A stretch of 53,899 bases of DNA from Acidobacteriota bacterium. GTDB taxonomy: Bacteria; Acidobacteriota; Terriglobia; Acidiferrales; UBA7541. The translations under genes and the position numbers were made by a program. Under the pieces are notes generated by a model. That model worked only from the letters and a program-made list of their open reading frames with translations, had not been told where the DNA came from and made no database searches. Below are positions 1 through 9,241 of the stretch, one piece after another. Every line of letters starts with the position of its first letter. Positions within the stretch are counted from its first letter, which is position 1. The DNA is taken from positions 1 to 53,899 of the forward strand of contig QHYJ01000040.1 of assembly GCA_003223255.1 (NCBI GenBank), read 5' to 3'.

Positions 1-437
1 TCGGGATTCACCTTAGGTACGAGATACCCATAGCGCTGCAGCAGGCGTGTTGCCAGAACGCGAGCACGCAAACTCGACCGGAGGCGTTCGGCTATGGAAA
101 CATCCGTCAGATCCGACTCCTCAAGAATTTGCCCGCTGACCCCAGCTTCTTGAGCAAGGATGCGTTTGAACTCCACCATGAGGCCAGCCTCTTTGTTCAG
201 GACCTCGAGGATCTGTTCGGCAGAGGCTGCCACACGGTCAAGATTGTCGGAGATAATGTCCGGCGGGCGCGCGGGCACTCGAGTTGGCTCTGAGCCGGAC
301 CCTTGCGTCGCCCTCTGCTGAGATTGTTGCTGCGGCATTGCCGCCGGTACTGCGAGACTACCAGCTAAAAACATCGCGGCGGCTTGCCGTGACGCCCAGC
401 TAATGCTTGCGCGGCCTTTGATGTTGCTACTTCTCAT
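1..437 (-). CDS. N-terminal part of a probable polysaccharide-export (SLBB-type) protein, cut by window edge
   Basis: The frame is open from ATG at 437 down to base 1 (145 codons) and continues outside the window. A purine-rich ribosome site GGGGGAG lies four bases before the ATG, which fixes the start. Residues 1-38 resemble an export signal ending near AVPAAMPQ; a Gln/Pro-rich linker follows, then an acidic helical region that includes EQILEVLNKEAGLMVEFKR and RVLATRLLQRYGYLVPKVNP. From memory, that kind of N-terminal region (ending in a YGYLxPxxNP motif) precedes the SLBB/polysaccharide-export domain of acidobacterial capsule export proteins. The diagnostic SLBB domain itself is not in view, so the family call is inference. 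Its promoter region is shared with the regulator gene just upstream. Confidence 0.5.
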   Translation of the reverse strand, partial: MRSSNIKGRASISWASRQAAAMFLAGSLAVPAAMPQQQSQQRATQGSGSEPTRVPARPPDIISDNLDRVAASAEQILEVLNKEAGLMVEFKRILAQEAGVSGQILEESDLTDVSIAERLRSSLRARVLATRLLQRYGYLVPKVNP

Positions 438-647
438 TAGCTCCCCCCATGTGCATGCCTTCTCGCAGCTAAATCGTTGGCCAGGCAATTCCTTTCAACT
501 GAGATCTCGGGATATGTTGCACTCATCATCGCCACTTTCTCTGGTGACGCAAGCGACAGCGGGCGACAATTCTCCGGTGTCGTACTTTGTCGCTCCGCTG
601 TAGCCGTTCTCTTTACAAGGCATTTCGTGCCCGCCCGGCTGCGATGG

Positions 648-1025
648 TCAATGTGTGTTGTTGACGGCGAATCTACTTCGCAAAGCGCCAAGTACTCCCT
701 CCTCGGAAGCCTCAATGCTGCTCGAATGAATATCGAGCGAGGCCCAGTAATAGACGACATAATTCTTTGCAGGCGCCACGGCGATCACGCGTACTTCGGG
801 ATGCTCCCGAAGCAAAACATCGCAAATCAGCGGCCTTTCTTCCGGATGGTCGAGAGCGATGACCACGAAATTCGGGTGCGTTCTATTCACGCTCTCGGAA
901 ATCTCAGACTCTTCCGCGACTTCACCGACAATTTCTATGTCGGGCTGGTCGGCAAAGGTCGAGAGAATGGTTTCGCGCATAAGGCGCGGGCGATTCGCCA
1001 CGAGGACCCGGATGGACTTTTCCAT
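648..1025 (-). CDS. Stand-alone atypical receiver-domain protein (no DNA-binding domain, no phospho-acceptor Asp)
   Basis: The protein is 125 aa when started at the ATG at 1025, preceded by AGGGAG seven bases upstream; a longer frame to 1112 lacks such a site. It aligns by pattern with the NarL/FixJ-type receiver fold: IRVLVANRPRLMRETI (strand 1), PDIEIVGEVAE, HPNFVVIALDHPEERP (strand 3) and HPEVRVIAVAP (strand 4). The acidic pair after strand 1 is replaced by AN, the residue at the phospho-Asp place appears to be Ala (the only Asp is two residues later), and the conserved Lys region reads LDIHSSSIEAS. There is no output domain. It should therefore not work by ordinary phosphorelay and may act by protein-protein contact. 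It lies head-to-head with another Asp-less regulator at 1610. Confidence 0.7.
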   Translation of the reverse strand: MEKSIRVLVANRPRLMRETILSTFADQPDIEIVGEVAEESEISESVNRTHPNFVVIALDHPEERPLICDVLLREHPEVRVIAVAPAKNYVVYYWASLDIHSSSIEASEEGVLGALRSRFAVNNTH

Positions 1026-1609
1026 GGGCACGCTCCCTGCGGGATGAGTATTCTGGCTCCGGTCGACGAACGTAAGAATCAAAATTGCTCTAAACGCAGG
1101 ACCTAATTCCATGGAATTCAGGGACTTGCGGGGTTTTGGTACGTACCAACTTTGACCCAGCTTGACCTGAGAAATGACCCATCGACATAACTGTCGGGCA
1201 AAGGCGACACCGGCAAGAGGATTCTTTCGTTTGTTCCCAGAGGCAACTTTGCTTTGACTTAGGGAATCGATGCCATCATAGGTTTGGAAGGTTTGGAAAC
1301 AACTTGCTTTTATGTTATCGGATTAATATACTCTCCGTCCAAAAGATTTCATATTTTGCAACGGAAACATATCCTCTATATATGTGTAGTACCTGTCAAA
1401 GTAACAGTCGTCGGTGCAACGAGAGTTTTTATATTTTCTGGCACTGTTGATTCGACTGCCCTAGACCGGGGGGGCTTGACAAGTGGACGGAGTCACTTTA
1501 CCGTGTTTGCGTAATTTTGGCGGCTGGCATGCTGTCCGTCCATTGCGCGCTGTCGCCTTATCATTATCTGTCCTCGGCGAGCTCGTTACCACGAGGCGTG
1601 TGGACCCCA
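1026..1609. other. 584-bp divergent intergenic region, AT-rich core
   Basis: This stretch separates two divergently transcribed regulator genes. About 1280-1450 is clearly more A+T-rich than its surroundings, with runs such as TATATATGTG, as expected of a regulatory region. Open frames inside it look non-coding. One sigma70-like promoter on the plus strand is listed separately. Confidence 0.5.
1476..1504 (+). promoter_or_regulatory. Sigma70-like promoter candidate for the LuxR-type regulator
   Basis: TTGACA (1476-1481) is a perfect -35 box, followed after exactly 17 bases by TACCGT (1499-1504), a weak -10. It lies about 105 bases before the chosen start of the downstream regulator. This is a pattern match only. 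Confidence 0.35.
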
Positions 1610-2287
1610 ATGAATGACACTATCGCCCATGAGCCCATACGGGTGTTTCTGTTGATCGAGAATCGCCTGCTGCGCGAAGCGTTGGATCGGCTTTTTCGCA
1701 AGCGCTCCGATCTGGCGGTCGTTGGACAAAGCGGCCAGACAGATTTGACCATTCAGGACCTCCAGGATTCGAAATGCGATGTGCTGGTGGTAGCGTCTTT
1801 CCAAGCACATTGGCTTCCCGCAGACTTCACACTCGAGTACCTGGGGCAGCTTGGCCTCAAAGTTGTCCTGATCGGCATGGATCCTGATGAGAAGCAATTT
1901 ATGGCGGCAGTGCGCGCCGGCGTGACTGGCTATTTGTTGAAAGATGCCTCGGCTTCTGATGTCGTAAACGCTGTGCGCGCTGTCTTTCGGGATGAGGCCG
2001 TTTGCCCGTCTCAGCTTTGTAGCACTCTGTTCCGGTTCGTCGCTCAAACAGCTGAGGAGATGCCTTCCGAAAACCTGGCTTCAAGACCCGAACTCACTCT
2101 GCGACAGCAGCAATTGGTCGCTCTGGTTGCCAAGGGTCTTACAAATAAAGAGATCGCGTCGCAACTGAACTTGTCGGAATATACGGTGAGGAACCACATT
2201 CATCGAATTCTGAAGCAGGTGGACGCCGAGAGCCGCAGTGAAGCCGTTCAAGTGATCCGCGCAAGCGGATATTCAATTAACCCATAA
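1610..2287 (+). CDS. LuxR/NarL-type response regulator with degenerate receiver
   Basis: The 225-aa protein has two domains. Residues ~9-125 form a receiver-like domain (IRVFLLIENRLLREAL, CDVLVVASFQAH, VKAVRAGVTGYLLKDAS-like segment) in which the acidic pair is replaced by IE and the phospho-Asp position by Ala, while the Lys of LLKD is kept. Residues ~158-220 form a LuxR-type helix-turn-helix (LTLRQQQLVALVAKG, NKEIASQLNLSEYTVRNHI). It should bind DNA as a transcription factor, but without phosphorylation-dependent switching. The ATG at 1610 matches the usual start of the family; an upstream in-frame start at 1517 would add 31 residues unlike a receiver. No strong ribosome site is visible. 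Its divergent neighbour at 648-1025 is a second Asp-less receiver, and the two may interact. Confidence 0.85.
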   Translation: MNDTIAHEPIRVFLLIENRLLREALDRLFRKRSDLAVVGQSGQTDLTIQDLQDSKCDVLVVASFQAHWLPADFTLEYLGQLGLKVVLIGMDPDEKQFMAAVRAGVTGYLLKDASASDVVNAVRAVFRDEAVCPSQLCSTLFRFVAQTAEEMPSENLASRPELTLRQQQLVALVAKGLTNKEIASQLNLSEYTVRNHIHRILKQVDAESRSEAVQVIRASGYSINP

Positions 2288-2537
2288 CTTTCCTGGACGT
2301 CCCGCTGGCATCGGTGACGAAATTCGCTCGCACGACAAGTGCGTTATCGATTGATGTAGATGTCGACTTCTCATAATTCTTTCCATGCATCCCGGCATCA
2401 AGAGATTTTGCTGAGTCCGCCGCCGTCGACGCCGTCGAGACTTTTGTTGTGAAAGTGGCACGAGAAGGGTTAAGATTCGCAACCAAGAATTTGAATAACG
2501 GCTGTGCAGGTATTTTGTAGCCGAGATTCACGGGAAA

Positions 2538-3275
2538 ATGAGCGTCGGAAAGTTGATCTTGCTCATGCTGGTATGTCTAAGCCACCCGGCGTTGTCTCTG
2601 GGTCAGGATGGCGAGAGTCAACCCTCGGATACCTCGAATGGAATTTTGAGGGCGTCGAGACCGCCTGATCTCAACAGCAGTATCTATTACAAAAACAAGC
2701 TCGAATTCTCCTTGGAAACAGGATGGCTTCCTATCAACATCCCGTTTATCTTTGACTGCTTTGTGGGCGACCAATACAACGTGACCGGGCTTAACTACAC
2801 TCTGGTTCCCACGCTTGCTTCCTTGCGATGGCAAATGGGCAACGTCGGAGGGCCTTGGATTCTCCGTGGCAATTTTGATCTTACGTTCAGCGGAGCATTC
2901 ACTTGGATTCCGCGCGGACCCGAAACGCACTATCAGGCTTTTGACGTGGGGATTCGACGAAATTTTGTCCGGCACAACGGGAGAACCGCACCCTATTTCG
3001 ACGTACGCCTGGGTGTGGGACGGATTGACGCTAAGGGCCCCCTGGGAGTGCCGTATGCGCAGGGGCAAGACTTGACGTTTACCTTCATGATGGGCAGCGG
3101 AGTGCGGTACAACTTCAATTCTCGGTACGCGATCTCGGTTGGACTTAATTATATGCACGTATCGAATCTGTATTTGTCGGAACCGAGGTTCTACAACTAT
3201 GGGATTAATGTGTACGGGCCCATGTTTGGGCTCGATGTACGATTAGGAAAGCCTAAAGGTTCCTCCACTCGATGA
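2538..3275 (+). CDS. Acyloxyacyl hydrolase / PagL-like outer-membrane lipid A deacylase
   Basis: The 245-aa protein starts with a signal peptide (cleavage expected near LSLGQ-D). The rest alternates polar and hydrophobic residues with many aromatic strand ends (LEFSLETGW, WILRGNFDLTFSG, YFDVRLGVGRI, VRYNFNSRYAISVGLNY), typical of a small outer-membrane beta barrel. Near the C-terminus, YMHVSNLYLSEP followed by NYGINVYGPMFGLDVRL resembles the His-Ser catalytic strand (HxSN) of the PagL/acyloxyacyl hydrolase family, which removes the 3-O acyl chain of lipid A. The family is known; activity here is inferred. It is probably transcribed alone: 250 bases separate it from the regulator upstream. Confidence 0.7.
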   Translation: MSVGKLILLMLVCLSHPALSLGQDGESQPSDTSNGILRASRPPDLNSSIYYKNKLEFSLETGWLPINIPFIFDCFVGDQYNVTGLNYTLVPTLASLRWQMGNVGGPWILRGNFDLTFSGAFTWIPRGPETHYQAFDVGIRRNFVRHNGRTAPYFDVRLGVGRIDAKGPLGVPYAQGQDLTFTFMMGSGVRYNFNSRYAISVGLNYMHVSNLYLSEPRFYNYGINVYGPMFGLDVRLGKPKGSSTR

Positions 3276-3588
3276 CACGTGGATATGGAGCCAGGGTTGC
3301 GAAGGCTGTGACCTGCGGCTGCGCGTCGGAGCAGGAAAGTAAAACATTGGCGCGGCCAGTGTCGTCAGAGATCACTGCAATCGGCCTTACTCTATGGCGC
3401 GGCGTAGACCGCGGAGTAAAGTAACCGCAACGATCGTGTTCAGGGGCGCGCGGGTGCTTTCGATGATTCTGTGCACCTCATCACCGGTGAGTGGATAGTC
3501 GATGCCCGGCAGTCCGGCCGGATAATTTCACCCTTAGTCTCGGTAAGACCAATCGGCGCGGAATTCAGCCTACAAAGGAGGGACGGGC
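3276..3588. other. Intergenic region without recognisable gene
   Basis: About 313 bases between the deacylase-like gene and the TPR gene. I see no protein-like frame, RNA gene or clear terminator. A strong ribosome site AAAGGAGG sits at its very end (3575-3582) and serves the next gene. Confidence 0.4.
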
Positions 3589-5186
3589 TTGTTGCACGCT
3601 TGGATCATTGGCGCTTGCGCGCTGTTGCTGGGGGCTGGCAGCGCCTTCGCTCAGGAGCGCGGGCACGCCTCGGCTGAGAAATTAGGCGATGCGCACTTTT
3701 CCACGTCGTGCAACAGAGCGGCGCAAAAAGAGTTCGACCGGGCGGTGGCGCTGCTGCATTCCTTCCAGTTCAGCAGGGCAATGCAGGGATTCGACGCAGC
3801 GCTGAACAACGATGCAACCTGCGGAATCGCGTATTGGGGCATCGCACTCAGTCAGTGGAGTAACCCCTTCGCCGCCGGAATAAAAGACACGAGCCAATCG
3901 GCAAAACTACCAGCGCGAAGACAGAACGCGAGCGGGCATACATTGCTGCCGTGGGCATGCTGTATGACGACTTCGATAAGACACCGCAGCGTGCCCGCTT
4001 ACTCGCGTATCGCGACGCGATGTCTGCGCTCGCGGCAAAATACCCGACGGACAACGAAGCACAGATCTTCTACGCGCTGGCGATCGCGGCCTCCGAGGAT
4101 CCCGCGGACAAAACCTACGCAGGGCGGGTGGAAGCGGGGGCGATTCTGGAGAAACTCTTCAAGGAGGAGCCGAATCATCCAGGACTTGCGCACTACATTA
4201 TTCATACCTACGACGTTCCTCCCCTGGCCCCACGCGCGCTGGACGCGGCACGGCGTTATTCCGAGATTGCGCCGGGTGCACCACACGCTCTGCACATGCC
4301 TTCGCACACGTTCACCCGCACGGGCTATTGGCAGGATTCCGTCAGCAGCAACATAGCGGCAGCTGCGAGCGCGAAACGCGAGGGCCAGATCGCGGAAGAA
4401 CTCCACGCCAGTGACTACCTGACCTATGCCTACCTGCAAACGGCTCGGGACCAGGCAGCGCGCAGCGTATTGTACTCCCTGCCGGAGATTGCAGCCCGGT
4501 TCGATCCGAACGCTGTGGTCAGCGGCGCGGCTGGACCCTCGGCGGGGTATTTTGCGTTGGCGGCAATCCCGGCGCGCTACGCGCTGGAACGTGGGGATTG
4601 GAAGCAGGCGGCCCAACTCACTCCGCGCGAGTCGCCCTTTCCCTACACCGAGGCGATAACCTGGTTCGCGCGCGGTTACGGTTCAGCCCGAGTGGGACAC
4701 GTTCCGGCGGCGTACGAGGCGGCGGCGTCTCTGAAGCAGATTGCAGAGATATTGGTGAAATCTGGCGAAAGCTACTGGGCTCTGCAGGTGCACATCCAAG
4801 AGCTTGCGGTGCGTGCATGGGCCCTGATGGCAGAAGGGAAAAAGAAAAAAGCGCTGTTCGAGATGGACTCAGCGGCAGTGCTGGAAGATGGAACGGAAAA
4901 GAGCGCGGTAACACCGGGATCGCTAGCCCCGGCGCGCGAGCTGCTGGGCGAGATGTTGCTCGCGGCAAGTCAGCCGGCCGGGGCGCTTCTGCAATTTGAA
5001 GCGACTCTGAAAAAGGAGCCGAGGCGCTTCCGAGCGCTCTATGGAGCGGGACACGCTGCACAACTCAGCGGAAACGAGGAAGCGAGTCAGAGATATTTTC
5101 GACAATTACTGAAGGTTTGCCAACGTGCCGACAAGCCAGAACGAGCCGAGCTTCTAGAAGCGGAAAGGGCCGTTTCGCAGAAATAG
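3589..5186 (+). pseudogene. Secreted TPR-repeat protein, frameshifted near 3890
   Basis: The frame begins with TTG at 3589, six bases after AAAGGAGG, and encodes a signal peptide (cleavage near SAFAQ-E), then a region with FSTSCNRAAQKEFDRAVALL and AYWGIALSQWSNPFAAGIK, typical of acidobacterial secreted TPR proteins. After about 3885 this frame turns into arginine-rich nonsense, while the family-like sequence resumes in another frame as AKTERERAYIAAVGMLYDDF and runs well-formed to a stop at 5186 (TPR units such as EAQIFYALAIAASEDPADK). Family members usually have roughly 20 residues between the two parts, so a short deletion plus frameshift is likely. As given, the intact product cannot be made; sequencing or assembly error is the main alternative. 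Confidence 0.75.
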
Positions 5187-5704
5187 CTTTGAGCTTCACC
5201 TAAAGAAAGAGGCCTGCAGCCGGAAATGTGGTGATCCACGCGAATGTTCTTAAGGCCCGAGCAACTCGGACAGATGTTTTTGACCGCGCTGTTGCGTCCA
5301 CAGGCTTCGGTTGCTGGCCTTCAGTACTCGAGGTGGGCGATGACGAAAGTGTTTGTGTGCGATGGGGCGATGGGGTGTAGGAAGAAATTCTCTGTAGGGG
5401 GACCGGCCAGCTGCGCCCGGATTCGAGCTTTTCTCTCACCTTACCAGGGTTAGCTACGTGTTCTTTATTTCATTATCGGCTACGCGTACGCCCTCGGTCG
5501 CCCCGCCTTCCACAAATCCCTGAAAGTTTAGGGAAGTGCCTTCGTTGCAGAAGTGGATATTGCCTTCCTGCACTGCCTCGATGCCTCTGATCGTGGTGTA
5601 TTGGGCTAGTACTCGGACTTTGCAAACGTGATTCCGACGATTGGGTCCGCGACGGACCTTGACGATGGGCCGGGGTGTGAGTAGGATATGTTTGAGTGAT
5701 ATAT
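5187..5704. other. 518-bp region between TPR gene and padR; possible coding remnant
   Basis: No complete gene is visible. On the minus strand from about 5625 to the TAG at 5456-5454 there is a stop-free stretch of ~57 codons with fairly protein-like composition (for example TTIRGIEAVQEGNIHFCNEG), but it has no good start and I do not recognise it. The last 40 bases before padR contain TGATATATATG, an AT palindrome of the kind PadR regulators often bind, so this may be an autoregulatory operator. Confidence 0.25.
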
Positions 5705-6049
5705 ATGCGAGTAAAAGGGTTTGCGCGGGAGTTGAAGAAGGGGAGCGCGGAGCTGCTGATTTTGTCGCTGCTGGAGCAGCGGGCGCGGCACGGGTATGAG
5801 ATCAGCAAGCTGATCGAGCAGCGCTCGGAGGGCGTGCTGCAGTTCAATGTGGCGTCGTTTTATCCGCTGCTGTACCGGCTGGAAGAGCGGGGATTTATCG
5901 AGGGGCGCTGGGTGGAAAAGGCGGGGCAGCGGAGAAGGCGGTATTACCGGGTGACGGCAGAGGGGCGGGCGGTGTTGAAGGAGCACCGCAGCGCGTGGGC
6001 GAATTTCGTGGGAGCGGTAAACCGGATTACGGGGGAGGAACATGCCTGA
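5705..6049 (+). CDS. PadR-family transcriptional regulator
   Basis: A 114-aa protein from ATG 5705 (a GTG at 5696 would add three residues). It shows the whole PadR winged-helix signature: KGSAELLILSLLEQRARHGYEISKLIEQ, then VASFYPLLYRLEERGFIEGRW and RRYYRVTAEGRAVLKEH. PadR proteins are usually repressors of adjacent transport genes. Its stop codon overlaps the start of the downstream permease by eight bases (6042-6049), so the two are translationally coupled, the standard arrangement for acidobacterial permease operons. A role in sensing a substrate of that permease is inference. Confidence 0.92.
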   Translation: MRVKGFARELKKGSAELLILSLLEQRARHGYEISKLIEQRSEGVLQFNVASFYPLLYRLEERGFIEGRWVEKAGQRRRRYYRVTAEGRAVLKEHRSAWANFVGAVNRITGEEHA

Positions 6050-8798
6050 ATGGAAGCGCGAGATACGGGAAGCGCTGGCGGGCGCGAAGCTGGAGACAGA
6101 TGCAGCGCGCGAGGAAGCCGTGGTGGAGGAGTTGGAGCAGGATTTGGCGGAGCGGTATGAGGAGTTGGTGAGGAATGGGGCCGCGGAACAGGACGCGCGC
6201 CGGATGTTGAGCGAGGAATTACGAGATGCGCGATTTCTGGCGGGATTGCGGCCGCCGCTCGAGAGGCGGCAGGAGCCGGCGGTGCCGGGGCTGGGCCGGC
6301 AGGAACGATTTTTAGCCGGGTTGAGCCGCGACGTGCGGCTGGGCGCGCGGCTACTGCGGAAGAATCCAGTGTTTGCGCTGGTAGCAATTCTGTCGCTCAC
6401 ACTGGGAATCGGGGCGAACACAGCGATTTTTGAGTTGCTCGATGCGGTGCTGCTGCGGACGCTGCCGGTGGCGGCGCCAGAGCAGTTGGCGGAGGTTCGT
6501 GTGAATCACGCGGGCCGGATTGGAAGCACGGTGGCACGGCAGCAGGACTTTTCTAGCGCGCAATGGAAGGAAGTAGAAACGCAGCAGCAAGGATTTTCGG
6601 AGATTGCCGCGTGGAGCACGCAAGGTTTCAACCTGGGGCGGGGCGGCGAAGCGCGCTACGCGAAAGGGTTGTGGGTGAGCGGGGATTTTTTTCAGGTGCT
6701 GCGACTGCAGCCAGAGTTAGGCCGGCTGCTCACGAAGAGCGATGACTACAAGGGATGCGGCGTAGAGGGCGCGGTGATCAGCGATGGATTTTGGCAGCGG
6801 GAATTTGGCGGGCGTGCGGATGCGATCGGGAAGACGCTTTCGCTGAATGGCCAGCCGTTCCAGGTTATTGGCGTGACGCCGGCAAGTTTTTCGGGGTTGG
6901 AGGCGGGATTCAATTTCGATGTGGCGGTACCACTCTGCAGCGAGCCGACGGTGCAGGGAGATCAGTCGTGGACCGCAGGCGCGACAACGTGGTGGCTGGC
7001 AGTGATTGGGAGATTGAAGCCGGGATGGACGGCGGAACGAGCGGCGGTGCAGTTGAACGCGGTGGCGCCGGGGATTTTCGCAGCGACGCTGCCTGCGGAG
7101 TACGACGCGGCGGCGCGAGAGAAGTATTTGAAATTTACCTTTCGCGTTTTGCCAGCGGGGACCGGAGTTTCAGAACTTAGAGCGAGCTACGCGGCTCCGC
7201 TTTTTGTGTTGCTGGGAATTTCGGGATTGGTGCTGCTGATTGCGTGCGCGAACCTGGCGAACCTGATGCTGGCGCGAGCGAGCGCGCGAGAGCGGGAAAT
7301 GGCGCTGCGGGTAACGTTAGGAGCATCGCGAGGGCGGTTAATCCAACAAATGTTGGTGGAGAGCTTGCTGCTTTCAGCGATCGGCGCGGCCGGAGGTGCG
7401 GTGCTGGCGCAGGCGCTGAGCAGATTGCTGATCGGTTTCATCAGCAGCGAAGACAATCCGATTTTTCTCCCGCTGTCGGCAGACTGGCGGGTACTGTTGT
7501 TCACGACGGCGCTTGGGGTACTTACGTGTTTGCTGTGCGGGATTGCTCCTGCGTTGCAAGCAGCAAGATCGGACCCGGGATATGCGATGAAAGGAGGCGG
7601 GCGGGGAAGCACCGCGGGGCGACGAGGGCTAGCGTTGAGGCGCGGATTGGTGGTTTCGCAGGTGGCGCTTTCGCTGGTGCTGCTGGTGGCGGCGCTGCTG
7701 TTCGTGCAAACGTTCCGAAATTTGGTGTCGGTGAACGCGGGACTGCAGCAAGACGGCGTGCTGGTGGCGGATTTCGACTTTTCGCCCTTGAAGATGCCGG
7801 TGGGGCGGCGGCCAGAATATAAGCGGGAGTTGCTGGCGAGGGTGAGAGCGGTTCCTGGCGTGGATGATGCGGCTGAAGCGATCAACGTTCCGATGACGGG
7901 CAACTCGTGGAACCGCTTCATTGATATTCCGGAGAAGGGCGTTCATAGAAGGATCATAGACTTCAACACGGTGAGCGATCAGTTCTTCCGGACGTTGGAG
8001 GTGCCGCTGCTGGCGGGACGTGATTTCGAGGAATCGGATACACCGAATTCGCCGCGCGTCGCGATTGTGAATGAACGCTTCGCGCAGGAGATTCTTGGGG
8101 GAAGCAATCCCATCGGAGTGACGTTTCGCGTAACGCGCGGGAAGCCGGAGGAGAGGGTGTATCAGATTGTCGGACTCGTGGGGAACACGAAGTATCGCGA
8201 CGTGCGGGAAGATTTTCAGCCGATTATTTTTCTGGCGGAGAGCCAGGACGCGGAGCCGGACCCGGATTCGACATTTGTGGTTCGTTCCGGGGAGAGCGCG
8301 GCGTCACTGATTGGGGCGCTGAAAGAAATGGCGGAGAGGACGAGTCCGGAAATTGTGTTGAACTTCGGCGTGCTGCGAACGTCGGTGCTGCGAGGATTGG
8401 CGCGAGAGAGGCTCATGGCGACGCTTTCCGGGTTTTATGGCGGTTTGGCGGCAACGCTGGCGATGGTGGGGCTGTACGGGATTGTTTCGTTCATGGTGGT
8501 TCGGCGAAGAAATGAGATCGGGATTCGGATGGCGATGGGAGCGGGAAGGACGAGGATTTTGCGCATGATTCTGCGGGAAGGGATGGTGTTGTTGGGGGCA
8601 GGGCTAGTAATTGGAGTGATTTTGGTGCTGGCTGCGGGGAATGCGGCGCGGGCGATGTTGTTTGGAGTGAAGGCGAATGATGCGGCGAGTCTGGGGCTGG
8701 GGGTGGGAGCGCTGGCGGTGGCGGCGGTGTGCGCGAGTCTGATTCCCGCGGCGCGCGCGACGGGAGTGCAACCGGTGGAGGTTTTGCGGGAAGATTGA
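6042..8798 (+). CDS. ADOP-type ABC transporter permease (MacB/FtsX-like, two permease halves)
   Basis: The 918-aa protein begins with a charged ~85-residue cytosolic region with a PadR-partner-like helical segment (EEAVVEELEQDLAERYEEL), then a membrane segment (NPVFALVAILSLTLGIGANTAIF), a long periplasmic MacB-like domain, an FtsX domain with three helices around residues 385-500 (FVLLGISGLVLLIACANLANL; ASAREREMALRVTLGASR), a second periplasmic domain, and a second FtsX domain at the C-terminus (AMVGLYGIVSFMVVRRRNEI; MAMGAGRTRIL). This is the acidobacterial duplicated orphan permease architecture; no ATPase gene is adjacent. The stop codon TGA (8796-8798) lies inside the TTGAC end of an IS-like sequence, so the last residues (VLRED) may have been altered by insertion. 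Confidence 0.9.
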   Translation: MPEWKREIREALAGAKLETDAAREEAVVEELEQDLAERYEELVRNGAAEQDARRMLSEELRDARFLAGLRPPLERRQEPAVPGLGRQERFLAGLSRDVRLGARLLRKNPVFALVAILSLTLGIGANTAIFELLDAVLLRTLPVAAPEQLAEVRVNHAGRIGSTVARQQDFSSAQWKEVETQQQGFSEIAAWSTQGFNLGRGGEARYAKGLWVSGDFFQVLRLQPELGRLLTKSDDYKGCGVEGAVISDGFWQREFGGRADAIGKTLSLNGQPFQVIGVTPASFSGLEAGFNFDVAVPLCSEPTVQGDQSWTAGATTWWLAVIGRLKPGWTAERAAVQLNAVAPGIFAATLPAEYDAAAREKYLKFTFRVLPAGTGVSELRASYAAPLFVLLGISGLVLLIACANLANLMLARASAREREMALRVTLGASRGRLIQQMLVESLLLSAIGAAGGAVLAQALSRLLIGFISSEDNPIFLPLSADWRVLLFTTALGVLTCLLCGIAPALQAARSDPGYAMKGGGRGSTAGRRGLALRRGLVVSQVALSLVLLVAALLFVQTFRNLVSVNAGLQQDGVLVADFDFSPLKMPVGRRPEYKRELLARVRAVPGVDDAAEAINVPMTGNSWNRFIDIPEKGVHRRIIDFNTVSDQFFRTLEVPLLAGRDFEESDTPNSPRVAIVNERFAQEILGGSNPIGVTFRVTRGKPEERVYQIVGLVGNTKYRDVREDFQPIIFLAESQDAEPDPDSTFVVRSGESAASLIGALKEMAERTSPEIVLNFGVLRTSVLRGLARERLMATLSGFYGGLAATLAMVGLYGIVSFMVVRRRNEIGIRMAMGAGRTRILRMILREGMVLLGAGLVIGVILVLAAGNAARAMLFGVKANDAASLGLGVGALAVAAVCASLIPAARATGVQPVEVLRED

Positions 8799-9060
8799 CG
8801 ACTCCCCACGCCTAAACGGCGGGGGATTCTTCGGAGCTACTATGCGACCTTACTGCGTCTCCACAGGCTCAAACCGAGCGTCCCTCGGCGAAGAGCAGCT
8901 TAACTTTCGGCGAGCGAACCTTTGGAATTTGCCTCTTACGTCTTTTCTCGCGGCTCGGCACCGTCGCACCTTGCCAGTGCTCGTGTGCCGAGCGCAATTA
9001 GGAACATCTGGGTACCTGGGCTTGTTGGCTTTAGGGTGGGGATATAAGGCCCCGTAGACC
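8795..9060 (-). ncRNA. Omega-RNA-like right end of an IS200/IS605-type element without its tnpB
   Basis: Read on the minus strand, this segment ends with a GC-rich hairpin (CCCCGCC-GTTTA-GGCGTGGGG, 8804-8826) and then GTCGTCAA, the layout of the right end/omega-RNA 3' end of TnpB-encoding elements. Just before it comes GTGGAGACGCAGTAAGG, which resembles a segment I recall from omega-RNAs of cyanobacterial IS605-like elements. No tnpB lies upstream on this strand, because the intact tnpB next door points the other way. The 5' limit is uncertain. The guide-equivalent sequence directly after the end would be the 3' end of the permease gene. Confidence 0.35.
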
Positions 9061-9064
9061 GGCA

Positions 9065-9108
9065 AGGTTCTTTAAGGTTCTTTATGATAGGTTCTTTTTA
9101 GGTTCTTT
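9065..9108. repeat. Four direct copies of AGGTTCTTT
   Basis: AGGTTCTTT occurs at 9065-9073, 9075-9083, 9089-9097 and 9100-9108, spaced by 1, 5 and 2 bases. The whole block is framed by GGCAA (9061) and TTGCC (9107-9111), an inverted pair. It lies between the orphan omega-RNA-like sequence and the tnpB element. Confidence 0.7.
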
Positions 9109-9241
9109 GCCAAAGCTTGACAGACAAAGGGAGTTGAAATAACGTAGACGAAGAAAAAGCGAACACGAAGCTTTAACCTTATTGTGGCTACGTAACGCCA
9201 ACAGAACAAACGAAGAAACCGCTGGACCAGAGAGTACAAGA

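Noticed and set aside
5473-6421. Overlapping minus-strand frames opposite padR and the permease start
   Set aside because: They are antisense shadows of a G+C-rich coding region; only the short stretch 5454-5625 outside padR was kept as a low-confidence note.
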